DNA of 64,000 nt, taken from assembly GCA_030583665.1 (NCBI GenBank), contig CP129469.1, forward strand, positions 1,727,043-1,791,042, read 5' to 3'. Position 1 is the stretch's first letter. Each line of letters starts with the position of its first letter. The notes under the pieces are model-generated. The model was not told the origin of the DNA, made no database searches, and saw only the letters and a list, made by a program, of their open reading frames with translations. The DNA comes from Candidatus Jettenia sp. AMX2 (GTDB lineage Bacteria; Planctomycetota; Brocadiia; Brocadiales; Brocadiaceae). Made by a program: the position numbers and the translations under genes. Below, one piece after another: positions 27,007 through 35,853 of this stretch.

Positions 27007-28626
27007 TTAAAGGTTAACATTATAATAATCTATTAATGCCTGACAAATATCATCCTGAATCTTCCTGACAGCGCTTAAATTATGAAAATCGTTTATTAAG
27101 ATTGAAAAGGCAAGCAGGCCTTTGCCGGTAGTATTTATATATCCGGAAAGCGCCGAAGTTCCCGCAATATATCCGGTTTTTGCATATACATTATTCTTGT
27201 AGGGAGCAGAAACCATTCTGCGCCGAAGTCCGCCATCTACCCCTGATACAGGCAATGAATCAAAAAATACTTCTCCATGAGGATGTTTCATCATGTAGGC
27301 CAGGAGAGAGGTTATCATTCCTGGCGAAAGTCTGTTGCCTCTCGATAAACCGGACCCATCCTCAATCTGATACGCATCCTGCGGCACCCCCAGTTTTCTG
27401 TTCATAAAAATATGTATTACCTCAATTCCCGATGCTGCATCCCCGCTACCCCGAATCTGTGACCCTAAAGTTTTTAGTATCTGTTCAGCATAAAAATTCT
27501 GGCTGCGCTTATTCGTTACCAAAATGGATTGTCCCATGGTAGAAGTAGTGTGCGTAATCTTTTCCCCTGATGAGGAACCGGTACTATCATTAGCATGAAT
27601 TAACCTGGCTTTTCCCTGTACCGTAATGCCATTTTTTTTTAACACCTCTTTAAAGACCGTGGCGAGATACAGAGGGGGTTCATGCACACTCACCCATTTT
27701 TTTCCCGGAGAAGCATTGATCCAGAATTTACCCCTTATAAAGATCCGGTTTGTACCTTGTTCCCGATAGATTGAATATGCATGTTCTTTTTTGTGCGATG
27801 TGTAGACACAGGTATTTGTTATAGTAACATAGGATGTATCGGGCTCTAATAAGAACGACACGCGTCTTCCCGGATTTCTTCCCGGAAGCAATGTGATATC
27901 CACGCAATTATCGTTAAAGGATAAACCACTGACCGGAGCACAATACCACTCGGACAATTGATTCTTCGGCCAACCGGGTTTAATATAAACACGGTCAAAA
28001 ACAGAATCATCTGCTACAATATCACCGGTAATTTTATCAATACCCCTGCTTTTCATAGCCATTGCCCAGGACTCAGGAACGGCAGTGAGATTACCATTGT
28101 AAAACCTACCTGATATATTAGGATCTCCACTCCCCCTGATAATGACATCTCCTTTTAGTTTTCCCGAGTCAGTTATCTTCCCATTGGTTTCTATGCTTGT
28201 TCTGTATTCAAAATCCGGCCCAAGATATTCCAGTGCAGCGGCTGTGGTGAGAAGCTTCATATTTGAAGCAACCCGAAATAAGTCATCACTGCGGTAATCA
28301 AACAACGATATATTATCTTTCATAGATACGACATGTATTCCATATGATGCATTTTTCAGGGATGGATGTGCTAATACGGATTCAATACGATCATATAACT
28401 TATTTGGCCGGACAATATCCGCATACAAAGGCCGTGCAAAAAGACTATAAGAAAGGGTGATGAATACAATAATCCATAGCGTGGCACAGCTACGACCGGG
28501 AAGATTTTCACCCCGGAGAGGATGAAGCATCCGAAGAAAGAAATTGTGGGAAAAGCAAGATTTTACAAACTTGCGATACAGATCACCACATGAAGATAAA
28601 TTTCGTATAGGGAGGAAAAATTTCAT
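27007..28626 (-). CDS. dacB: D-alanyl-D-alanine carboxypeptidase/endopeptidase (PBP4/DacB type)
   Basis: A 539-residue periplasmic peptidoglycan peptidase of the S13 family. Catalytic motifs are SNMK (Ser121-Lys124), SxN as SQN in NKRSQNFYAEQ, and KTG in VYAKTGYIAGTSALSGY. The N-terminal 69 residues contain a basic stretch and then a signal/anchor segment (LWIIVFITLSYSLFARPLYA). The long N-region could mean a start at Met33, but the ATG at 28626 overlaps the stop of the upstream receiver gene by ATGA, which favours it. The enzyme trims or cleaves cross-links. Coupling to a receiver-domain protein suggests regulated use. Confidence 0.92.
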   Translation of the reverse strand: MKFFLPIRNLSSCGDLYRKFVKSCFSHNFFLRMLHPLRGENLPGRSCATLWIIVFITLSYSLFARPLYADIVRPNKLYDRIESVLAHPSLKNASYGIHVVSMKDNISLFDYRSDDLFRVASNMKLLTTAAALEYLGPDFEYRTSIETNGKITDSGKLKGDVIIRGSGDPNISGRFYNGNLTAVPESWAMAMKSRGIDKITGDIVADDSVFDRVYIKPGWPKNQLSEWYCAPVSGLSFNDNCVDITLLPGRNPGRRVSFLLEPDTSYVTITNTCVYTSHKKEHAYSIYREQGTNRIFIRGKFWINASPGKKWVSVHEPPLYLATVFKEVLKKNGITVQGKARLIHANDSTGSSSGEKITHTTSTMGQSILVTNKRSQNFYAEQILKTLGSQIRGSGDAASGIEVIHIFMNRKLGVPQDAYQIEDGSGLSRGNRLSPGMITSLLAYMMKHPHGEVFFDSLPVSGVDGGLRRRMVSAPYKNNVYAKTGYIAGTSALSGYINTTGKGLLAFSILINDFHNLSAVRKIQDDICQALIDYYNVNL

Positions 28627-29048
28627 TTCCTGGTCTTAGGATATGTTTTCGTTTTCTTTGGTACGGCAGCAACATTAAAACGTGATTCAAGTAAATTTTC
28701 AACGCTCTGGAGAAGGAAATTTACTTCCTCCAGAGGTTTACCAATAAAGATATTAGCACCAGCCCTCATAGCAGAAGATTCAATGCGTTTCGACTTCTGA
28801 TCGCAAATCATCGCAACCATTAAGCCCGGATGCTGTTTTTTTATCTCCTGCAAAATTTCAATACCCTGATTCTCCTGAAAAGAAGTGCTTATCACTAAAA
28901 GATCCATATTCCTTTCCTGGAGGATCGCCAAGGCCACCTGCTTATTGAGAGCAACCTCCGTCTCATAACCACGATCTTCCAATAAATCCCTTAATGTATC
29001 AACTAATTGCCTCTCATCCTCTACAATCAATATCCTTGCAGAAGGCAT
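28623..29048 (-). CDS. Receiver-domain protein lacking the phospho-acceptor Asp
   Basis: A 141-residue stand-alone CheY-like domain. Strand 1 and the acidic pocket are normal (RILIVEDERQL), as is the Lys (FIGKPLEEV). Where the phospho-acceptor Asp should stand at the end of strand 3, the sequence is LLVISTSFQENQGIEIL, with Ser in place of Asp. It is therefore probably a pseudo-receiver that signals without phosphorylation. No output domain exists; a basic tail (PKKTKTYPKTRK) ends the protein. The ATG at 29048 has the strong ribosome site AAAGGAGG. The gene overlaps dacB by ATGA. Confidence 0.8.
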   Translation of the reverse strand: MPSARILIVEDERQLVDTLRDLLEDRGYETEVALNKQVALAILQERNMDLLVISTSFQENQGIEILQEIKKQHPGLMVAMICDQKSKRIESSAMRAGANIFIGKPLEEVNFLLQSVENLLESRFNVAAVPKKTKTYPKTRK

Positions 29049-29165
29049 ATTCCTCCTTTCGTTATTTTTCATAAATTATTGTGCAAGGTTGTTGTATATA
29101 AAACGTATATTTACGTTTATTTCGCTGCAATATAGAGAATGAAACCGTATTCCTGGGATTTAAAG

Positions 29166-29603
29166 TTAACGCATAGCTCTTTGAATAGACCTTTCAACAA
29201 TACGTTTCTTAATATCTTCACGTTTATCAATCTTCGACTTTCCTCTCACAAGCGCTAACTCGATCTTAATAAAACCTTCTTTCATATACATAGACAAAGG
29301 GACCATTGTATAACCCTTTTGTTTTATCCGTCCGGCAATTTTATTGATCTCTTTTTTATGTAAAAGCAGCTTCCTGGCCCTTCCAGGTTCGTGATTTTGT
29401 CTGTTTCCCTGTTTGTAGAGCCCAACATGCATATTATGGATAAAAATTTCCCCCTTCTCAAGAAGGGCAAAACTTTCATTGATACTTACATCCCTGTTCC
29501 GGATAGATTTTACCTCTGTTCCTGTAAGCACTATACCAGCTTCAACTTTTTCGATAATCTCATATTCGAAAAATGCCTTCCTGTTTTTAGCAATAATTTC
29601 CAT
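29166..29603 (-). CDS. smpB: SsrA-binding protein SmpB
   Basis: A 145-residue trans-translation factor that binds tmRNA and brings it to stalled ribosomes. Recognised by IAKNRKAFFEYEIIEKVEAGI, TGTEVKSIRNRDVSINESFA, the NRQNHEPGRARKLLLHKKEI core and the basic tail KSKIDKREDIKKRIVERSIQ, which inserts into the ribosome. The ATG at 29603 gives the normal family length. The tmRNA gene is not next to it in this window. Confidence 0.95.
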   Translation of the reverse strand: MEIIAKNRKAFFEYEIIEKVEAGIVLTGTEVKSIRNRDVSINESFALLEKGEIFIHNMHVGLYKQGNRQNHEPGRARKLLLHKKEINKIAGRIKQKGYTMVPLSMYMKEGFIKIELALVRGKSKIDKREDIKKRIVERSIQRAMR

Positions 29604-29752
29604 GCATACCAAAAGCTTGTAAAGTCATTAAAATTGAATAAATGTGTTGATAAATACTCAAAAAATCGTAGCAAATTGTTCATGTTAATGCAAGGCTTAT
29701 TTCATAAAATTCCGTTGACTTGATTGTGTATATACTTTAGAATTTACCGTCA

Positions 29753-29836
29753 GCCGAAGTGGCGGAATTGGCAGACGCGCTAGATTCAGGGTCTAGTCCT
29801 CGCAAGAGGGTCAGGGTTCGACTCCCTGCTTCGGCA
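29753..29836 (+). tRNA. tRNA-Leu (anticodon CAG)
   Basis: An 84-nt tRNA with the long variable arm of class II tRNAs. The acceptor stem GCCGAAG pairs with CTTCGGC plus discriminator A. The anticodon stem CTAGA/TCTAG closes the loop TTCAGGG, giving anticodon CAG (reads CUG). The T-arm is CAGGGTTCGACTCCCTG. No CCA is encoded. The 3' half is the attachment site of the island that follows. Confidence 0.95.
29812..29836 (+). repeat. attL-like core (tRNA-Leu 3' end)
   Basis: The last 25 bp of tRNA-Leu, from the T-arm to the discriminator base, recur exactly at 40421-40445. Similarity continues imperfectly for about 35 bp beyond both copies (AAGCAGTTA). A nearby GGTGACGGTTTGGTGACGGT block occurs at 29884-29903 and 40335-40354. 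This is the usual footprint of tyrosine-integrase insertion at a tRNA gene. Confidence 0.85.
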
Positions 29837-29908
29837 TTTTAAACCCTTGTAAATTAAGCAGTTAAAAACGGTGTTTTGCTTCTGGTGACGGTTTGGTGAC
29901 GGTCGTTA

Positions 29909-30693
29909 TTATATATTTTCAACTTTTTGCCCCTTCTCTAACCTGACAATTTTATCCTGGAGCGTTAAGTTTGATACGTCAATTTTCAACCTTTCCAAAT
30001 CAGAATGGCTGTATCTTTCAGTTATTTTTGTATTAAAATGCCCCATTAAACGGGATACGCTTAGTAAAGGTACTCCCTGGTTAACAAGCTGACTTGCAAA
30101 GCTATGTCTTGTGGCATCGTACATCCTGACGTTATCCGGCAGGTTGGTTTTCTTTTTTACTATATTCCATATCCTATCAAGTTTACTCCTGGAATAGTGT
30201 TTGCCTAACTCAGAAACAAAAACAAAGGTATGGGGCAAATTGCTCTCAACCCTTTCTTTTAAAAAACTAAGCAATTCCGGGTGGATAGGAATTGTTACGC
30301 TTTTTGCCCCCCTGCCTTTCCGTTTTTCTCTGAATACATTCCCTGAAAAGGTGGAAGATATTCTTATCGTGCTATCTTTAAGGTTTACATCTCCGCAGCG
30401 TAAAGCCCTTCCTTCGCTTAAGCGGCATCCGGTAAGCATAAAAGGAATGCAAAGATCGGTTTATCGTTATCCGGAACAGCTTCATACACATTTCTTTGCA
30501 CATCAGGTGAAAGCCAGCTTATTTTAGGCTCCGGTACATCAATGTCCGGAAAGTTGGGAACGTTGTCAATTATCTCCAAATCAGTCATTAAATACCGTAA
30601 GAAGGTCCTGAAATTATCCAGGATGTTTTTTATGTATTTCCCGCTGAAATCAAAATCCTTCTCCAGGTGTTCTTTATAGCGAATTATGTCCAA
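29909..30693 (-). pseudogene. Island tyrosine integrase, frameshifted and 5'-truncated
   Basis: Two overlapping frames make one site-specific tyrosine recombinase. The upstream frame (30693-30418) has the core-binding domain (YKEHLEKDFDFSGKYIKNIL to DKPIFAFLL). The downstream frame (30439-29909) has the catalytic domain with Arg in LTGCRLSEGRAL, RHSFASQLVNQG, LMGHFNTKITERYSH and the nucleophile Tyr in it. The shift falls in a T-run at about 30430-30440. A stop codon immediately precedes the first frame, so the usual N-terminal arm is also lost. The gene abuts tRNA-Leu and should have catalysed insertion of the island, but is probably inactive now. Confidence 0.82.
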
Positions 30694-30757
30694 CTATTAT
30701 AGACACAGAGGGCTCCTTACTCCTTACTCCTTATCCCTTCCAGCCTTTAATTATTTC

Positions 30758-31132
30758 TTAAACAGCTATTTCCAAATTTATCTGATTATAATCTACGACA
30801 GGCATTGATTCCTTTCTCCCTGCTCTTTTTCGTTTCATGTCTACTAAGCCCAATTCCTCTAATATAGCAATATCGGTTACAATACTTTTTATATCTCTTC
30901 CGGATAGTCTTGCAAGTTCCTGGAGGCTTTTAGGTTGTTTCTCCTTTATTAAATGAAGTAACTCAATCCTCTTTGGAGTAATAGCCTTTCTGAACCCTTT
31001 GATGCTCTCAAAGTAAAGCCCTTTTTCTCCCTTAACCTTCTCTCCCCGTTCAAGTTTTTTCATAGCCTCTTTTGTATCTTCAAGGACATCTTCAAGGCTT
31101 TTTATCCCTATTTTTACCCTTTTAACCCTCAT
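30758..31132 (-). CDS. TumA-like HTH antitoxin (HVO_A0114-type regulator)
   Basis: A 124-residue winged-helix DNA-binding protein. The N-terminal 50 residues are charged, then TPKRIELLHLIKEKQPKSLQELARLSGRDIKSIVTDIAILEELGLVDMKRK forms a MarR/ArsR-like helix-turn-helix, as in the HVO_A0114/TumA family. It overlaps the upstream TumE-like gene by 11 bp, the usual toxin-first order of this type II toxin-antitoxin pair. It probably neutralises the toxin and represses the operon. Family knowledge supports the role; it is not demonstrated here. Confidence 0.78.
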   Translation of the reverse strand: MRVKRVKIGIKSLEDVLEDTKEAMKKLERGEKVKGEKGLYFESIKGFRKAITPKRIELLHLIKEKQPKSLQELARLSGRDIKSIVTDIAILEELGLVDMKRKRAGRKESMPVVDYNQINLEIAV

Positions 31133-31409
31133 GTATTTTTACCTTTCTTATATCGTTATAAAAATCTTCAATAAGCTTGTCTACACTTTTAAACGTGTAT
31201 ACTTCCTCTTTGTCTCTGTAATGCCTGTGGTCCCCCTTGCCTTCTGCATTGTCATAACCAATAACCCGCTTACCCTTCACAATATATACAAGAGAATACT
31301 TATAACCATGTGGTTTGTCATGAGAAGGATTTACCTGCCACAACCTTATCTCGACAATATTGCCAGTATCCTCTCTGACCTTGATATGTTGTATAAGCCT
31401 GCCCTTCAC
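31122..31409 (-). CDS. TumE-like toxin (DUF6516)
   Basis: A 95-residue basic protein that matches the TumE/DUF6516 pattern: IVEIRLWQVNPSHDKPHGYKYSLVYIV, then VIGYDNAEGKGDHRHYRDKEEVYTF and VDKLIEDFYNDI. The conserved GYDNAEGKGDHRH block is the family signature, and the His and Asp residues could be catalytic. Members act as the toxin of a two-gene system with an HTH antitoxin, which is exactly the downstream neighbour. Such modules stabilise mobile islands or act in defence. Confidence 0.78.
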   Translation of the reverse strand: MKGRLIQHIKVREDTGNIVEIRLWQVNPSHDKPHGYKYSLVYIVKGKRVIGYDNAEGKGDHRHYRDKEEVYTFKSVDKLIEDFYNDIRKVKIHEG

Positions 31410-32239
31410 TGTAGGTATAATATACCACTAAAAGGGTATTGTCAAATATTTTTTCATTCAGATGAAGGAGTGGATTGTAAAGTTGATTCTGGTTTGTTCC
31501 TTTCTTACTTCGATAGACTCAGTAATGGCTGGCGGAAGATGCACAGCCCCCTTGCCTGTCATGGGATATTGGATATAGGAGATGGGATATTAGGGACCGG
31601 TTGGTATCTCTTTCCCCCTGTTCCCCATGTCCCATACCCCGCCTTTACGGCAAGCATGCTGTGTTTATTATTGTGTACGATAAAGCTAAAAGACGAGCTT
31701 TACCATACACCAGAGAGGCGAAACAGGAAAGGAACACCGCCTTGCATGCTTACTTCCGAAACAGTTCTAAAGTCTGCATGTTCTCCGGCTCTCCTTTGTT
31801 TTACGGCACACAAGTGGATTGTATCATGAAAAAACCGCTTCGCTTTAAAATGCAAATAACTTTTGAATTATTTTTCTTTGCATTAATGATAGTAAGGAAA
31901 AAAAATAATTAAAAACTTACCGCTGACGCTTTTGCATTTTCATTTTTTCACGATGTTCTTTTGTAGTGTGCCATAAAAAAAGGGTTCATTATTGATGTGT
32001 GCGGTGTGGTATGGCGTGTAATTTATTTTTGTAAACGGAAGAGAAAATCAAGAAGAAAGATTTAACCCCGATACACCTAATGTAAAAGACCTGTTATGAC
32101 TAATGATTTTCCATAAATAACAGGGGGTTTGACCCAATACTCCAGGTGTTCAAGTATTTTTAAAAATTCTTTCAATTTTTCAACTCCTTGTTTGAATTTA
32201 TGTAGGATTACTCATTTTCATTTTTTGATATTAAATAGT
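31410..32239. other. Gene-poor stretch inside the island
   Basis: About 830 bp without a gene I can support. A plus-strand frame at 31601-31912 contains GKHAVFIIVYDKAKRRALPY and a few further sensible-looking residues, but it has no family match, crosses a TTTCCCCCTGTTCCCCATGT low-complexity tract and is poorly coded at both ends. The rest is AT-rich. Confidence 0.5.
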
Positions 32240-33223
32240 TTACATTGAATTGAATAAGCCTAGTTGATATTGTTGATTATTTTTTATATCCGGTTTGTTC
32301 GACATTATTTTTTTAATTGATGAAACTAAATTGTTTCGATTTATTATCATTATTCCTTTGTCTTCTTTTATCAAGTGTCTGTTTAAATCATATTTTGGAT
32401 TATTTACATCGGTAACCGGGTCATAAATAACGGCTCTTGGAATTGAATAATTTAAAGCATATTCCATCGCCAATCTTGAACCGCTATCATTACCTCGGTC
32501 ATTTTTTGCGTAACTTGCTGATAAAATAATACTATTACTAAAAAGAACTTGTAATCTATCCCGCTGTTGATATCTACCTCTAAGCTCCATTTCAGATTTG
32601 GCATTTACATAATATTCTGTTATCAATAAACCGTTGTTACTAACAATTTCATCTGCTAATTCTCTGTTTTGCGCTGGTAAAATATTGTTTAGCGGGCTGG
32701 GGAGAATAGCTACTGTCTTTCCATTTAAACGCAGTGTCTGTCTGTGTGCTATTGAATCGCAACCTAAAGCTAATCCACTGACAATTGTAGCGCCATTTTT
32801 TACCAATTCTGCAACAACTTCTTGTTCTATTATTTCAGTATCTTGGTCTGGATTGAGTAAACCAATTACCGCAATATTCTTATTAGTCAGTTTCAATAAA
32901 CTTATATCACCTCGATAAAAAACAACAATTGGCTGTTCGCTATTTTTTACTTTCCCTCTATATGGTGGAAAATTTTCATCACCAATAGCAACAACTCCGT
33001 CAATAAATCCTTCTAATTTCAGAATTTCTCTTTCTATACTTTCTCTTTTGCTTTTAAAATCTTCAACTGTTACAGGAAGATTTTTTTTTGCATCTCTATT
33101 CAATAAAAACACAATAGTATCAACCGATTCATTGCCTTTTAGATTTTTAACTATCCATGCCCTGCCAATACCCCTATAGGTCTTTACAGTTAAAATATTG
33201 ATTGCATTATCCGAATATATCAT
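32240..33223 (-). CDS. DprA-like SLOG/Rossmann protein
   Basis: A 327-residue protein with the DNA-processing A (DprA) core. After a 90-residue helical N-terminus come IVVFYRGDISLLKLTNKNIAVIG, then GATIVSGLALGCDSIAHRQTL, the defining SGxAxGxDxxAH loop. GKTVAILPSPLNNILPAQNRELADEI and the ILSASYAKNDRGNDSGSRLAMEYA segment follow. Classical DprA loads RecA on incoming single-stranded DNA. Here the partner is a PRPP-type phosphoribosyltransferase in an island, not a competence or chromosomal setting. The C-terminal winged helix of DprA is absent and is replaced by a short Lys/Asn/Gln-rich tail. A nucleotide- or DNA-sensing defence role is inferred. Confidence 0.82.
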   Translation of the reverse strand: MIYSDNAINILTVKTYRGIGRAWIVKNLKGNESVDTIVFLLNRDAKKNLPVTVEDFKSKRESIEREILKLEGFIDGVVAIGDENFPPYRGKVKNSEQPIVVFYRGDISLLKLTNKNIAVIGLLNPDQDTEIIEQEVVAELVKNGATIVSGLALGCDSIAHRQTLRLNGKTVAILPSPLNNILPAQNRELADEIVSNNGLLITEYYVNAKSEMELRGRYQQRDRLQVLFSNSIILSASYAKNDRGNDSGSRLAMEYALNYSIPRAVIYDPVTDVNNPKYDLNRHLIKEDKGIMIINRNNLVSSIKKIMSNKPDIKNNQQYQLGLFNSM

Positions 33224-33233
33224 ATTTTTTCTT

Positions 33234-33863
33234 TTAAATATTAAAATGGGTTCTCACTGTTCGACCAACTGCATAAAAAGTAACAGAATGCGCACCATTG
33301 TCTAGCAATGCTTGAATTGCGTCTTCATCTATATTTACTCCGCTGGTATATACATCATCAATTAACAATATATCTCTGCCTCTCACATTGTCCGATATGT
33401 TACAAGTGGCAGTTGTAATTCCTCGATATGGTATCGGTCCGTCATTATTATAACCCCACCTAGGTCTTCTCAGATGTGTTGTTCTGGTGCTGGTGTGTCG
33501 AATAATATAATCTGTGCCATCATAAAAACCATTAAGTTGATTTACAACGTTACGAACCGTTGATTTAAAAAGCAATTGATTTGGTTGATAAATAGCTACT
33601 GCTTTTGCTCTAGGAACTACACATACTGTTAGAGAATTCAATTGTAATGATTGCATAATATGAGGTAAATCATCCCGTAACACTCCTTCCAATTTCTGAA
33701 CAGCACTATCTAATATAAATTTTGAATCGTCTCCATAATTGTTTTTTAATATGTTAATATAGTCGGGGTTGCCGGGGTTTTGCCAACCCGGAAAATCTGT
33801 GTGATAGAAAGCCTGAATTTCTTGTCCTAAGTATTCATTGTGTGGAATTGTAAATTTGTACAT
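33234..33863 (-). CDS. ComF-like phosphoribosyltransferase partner of the DprA-like protein
   Basis: A 209-residue type I phosphoribosyltransferase-like protein. The PRPP-binding loop is RDILLIDDVYTSGVNIDED near residue 170. Ahead of it VCVVPRAKAVAIYQPNQLLF and RHTSTRTTHLRRPRW supply the other parts of the fold, and the C-terminus is HSVTFYAVGRTVRTHF. It resembles ComF but lacks the N-terminal Cys zinc finger. The gene precedes the DprA-like gene by 10 bp, so the two form an operon. An IS4-family element ends 13 bp upstream of the start codon and probably removed the natural promoter and ribosome site. Confidence 0.78.
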   Translation of the reverse strand: MYKFTIPHNEYLGQEIQAFYHTDFPGWQNPGNPDYINILKNNYGDDSKFILDSAVQKLEGVLRDDLPHIMQSLQLNSLTVCVVPRAKAVAIYQPNQLLFKSTVRNVVNQLNGFYDGTDYIIRHTSTRTTHLRRPRWGYNNDGPIPYRGITTATCNISDNVRGRDILLIDDVYTSGVNIDEDAIQALLDNGAHSVTFYAVGRTVRTHFNI

Positions 33864-33876
33864 AATTATTATTTTT

Positions 33877-35202
33877 CACTAGTGTCCGGTTATAAGTTAA
33901 ACAAAGACAACTGTTTATAAGGAAAGCAGGATTCGCTTTTGTAATCAAAATTTGTAAGTACTTGTAAAATAGAGACTTTCTCAAATAGGGTAATACTTAA
34001 AATTTGTAAAATTGTGTAGAGACTCATGTCTAAATTGAGATGCTTTTTGATAATTGCAACAAGCACGTAAACGGAGATAGCAATCCATATTTGAGTTTTT
34101 ACAGAGTTTTCAGAAGTACCGTAAAATGCTTTTATTCTCAAGTGTTGTTTTATCCACTTGAAAAACAACTCAATCTGCCAGCGAGATTTATAAATAAGAG
34201 CAATGGTAATAGCGGGAAGCGTAAAGTTATTCGACAGGAAAATCAATTTTTTCTGGTTTTCAGCATCGTAATAGCCCACTCGCCGCAACTTTTCAGGATA
34301 ATCTTTTGCTGAATCAGCATTTGAAAGAACTATGGTTTGATCGCATATCAGACCAAGAGACTTATCAATCGGATGGGAGTAGATTCTCCGAAATTTGAGA
34401 TTTGTTTTTGAGCGAATAACAAAGAATGCTAAGCACAAGGTGAGATTATACAACCGTGCAAAGTCGAGATACCCACGATCCATTATGTAGAAATATCCCG
34501 GCTCTAGAATAAGATCGTCAAGAACATTTATATCATGAACCTTACCATCTGTAATTTTGATAAACGAAGGAATGCTGCCGCACAAATCCATGAGAGTATG
34601 CAGTTTTATAGCTCCTTTATACTTTCTAAATTTTGCCCAGGGAAAAAGGGAAAGGCATAAGTCAATCGTTGTGGAATCCAAGGCATAGACGGTCTGATCA
34701 AGATCGATACAAAATTCACGTTACTATAAAGTGTTCTTGCTTTATGAATCAATACTTGCGCAAAATCAGCATAGATACGCCAGTCTCTGTTCTCATTTGC
34801 ATCAGCCAGAGTACTGCGAGAAACCCTACGCCGAATTCCCATATGGTAAAGTTTCTCCTGCATCGAGCGCAGGCAGGTTTCGATATCCCGGAGGCTTTCT
34901 CTGTAGGTTAATTGGGCAAATGCCATACAGAGAAATTGATCAAAGCATGAAAAGCTTTTTACTTTGTGATTACCTTCATAACGCTGAACACATTTACGAA
35001 ATTCATTCATGGGTAAAAAATCGATTACTTGTGAGAAAACAGTTTTTCCTTTGTTCATGAGCCATTCCTTTCTGTTTGTTCTGAAGAATAGATGGCTATA
35101 GTATACTCTAAATTTCAAATCGATTACGGTCTTTTTTGCTTGTATCTATCTTATATTATAGTATTTACAACAAATATTTATTTAAACGTCCGGACAGTAG
35201 TG
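33877..35202 (-). mobile_element. IS4-family insertion sequence, complete ends
   Basis: A 1326-bp insertion sequence. Terminal inverted repeats are CACTAGTGTCCGG (33877-33889) and CCGGACAGTAGTG (35190-35202), identical except one base. The 9-bp sequence ATTATTTTT flanks both ends (33868-33876 and 35203-35211), a clean target-site duplication. One transposase gene fills the element. The intact ends and duplication indicate a recent insertion, although the transposase frame is broken. Confidence 0.88.
33890..35058 (-). pseudogene. IS4-family DDE transposase, one frameshift
   Basis: The start is the ATG at 35058 after AAGGA. The first part (MNKGKTVFSQVIDFLPMNEF to WRIYADFAQVLIHKARTLYS) is the DUF4372-type N-terminal domain of IS4 transposases. 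The second part, in another frame, has the first catalytic Asp in YALDSTTIDLCLSLF, the second in IMDRGYLDFAR, and the Y-(2)-R-(3)-E-(6)-K signature in YKSRWQIELFFKWIKQ. The two halves join around 34715-34735 by a one-base shift. Without ribosomal frameshifting the product is inactive; it could be a programmed shift, but no classic slippery heptamer is evident. Confidence 0.8.
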
Positions 35203-35447
35203 ATTATTTTTCTTAAATTAAGGGTTTTTGCTATATATAGTTTTTTTTGCTCATACTACCTGAGTAGTTACAAGGAGACACAAAATATCGTACAAACATT
35301 GACTGACGCAATAACAACCTCACATAGGTTGCAGGAAAACATAGGGATTGAAAATAAACCCAAAGAATTAAGATGCGTCCCACTACACCACTAATTTATT
35401 ATGTATTTTCAGGGTTAAAAGTTATTAAAATTTTACACTATCTCTTA

Positions 35448-35669
35448 TTATTCAGATTCCCTCCTTTCTATTTCTTTTTCCAGTTCATCTAATACATTCC
35501 TAAACCTTAAATAGCCTTCTTTTGTTACTTCAGGATTCTTTAAGTAGTTATCAATCATTTTATACTTGCTTTCCATTAGATACTCTATACTGACGTTATT
35601 TACAGGAATTAATTGTGTTTCGCTTTTTGTCTTGATTGTTAATATCCCATCATGGAAATCATATATCAT
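35448..35669 (-). CDS. Small unknown protein (island)
   Basis: A 73-residue acidic protein (MIYDFHDGILTIKTKSETQL...) with a strong Shine-Dalgarno AAGGAGGAA before the ATG at 35669. The first 30 residues are beta-rich and the rest is a charged helix ending LDELEKEIERRESE. I recognise no family. The good ribosome site and compositional bias suggest a real gene. It lies between the IS insertion and the 448-residue unknown gene, and could be an antitoxin-like or regulatory small protein. Confidence 0.5.
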   Translation of the reverse strand: MIYDFHDGILTIKTKSETQLIPVNNVSIEYLMESKYKMIDNYLKNPEVTKEGYLRFRNVLDELEKEIERRESE

Positions 35670-35853
35670 TAATAATTCCTCCTTATTCTAGTCGAATTAT
35701 TTTTATAAACGCTCAGCTTAACCAAGCAGTTTCAAAGCATGAGCGAGGATACAGGCTCATGTACAAACCGTTTTAGGTCTTATCTCATATCGCAGCATCT
35801 TTTAACCTGCATTCCCGGGATACTTCATTACCACCCAAAATTACATAAGTACG

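Noticed and set aside
31131-31829. 232-residue plus-strand frame opposite the TumE-like gene
   Set aside because: Antisense to a supported toxin gene and crosses low-complexity sequence.
35320-35360. GGGATTGAAA-like end reminiscent of a CRISPR repeat
   Set aside because: Occurs once; there is no regular repeat-spacer array or cas gene in the window.
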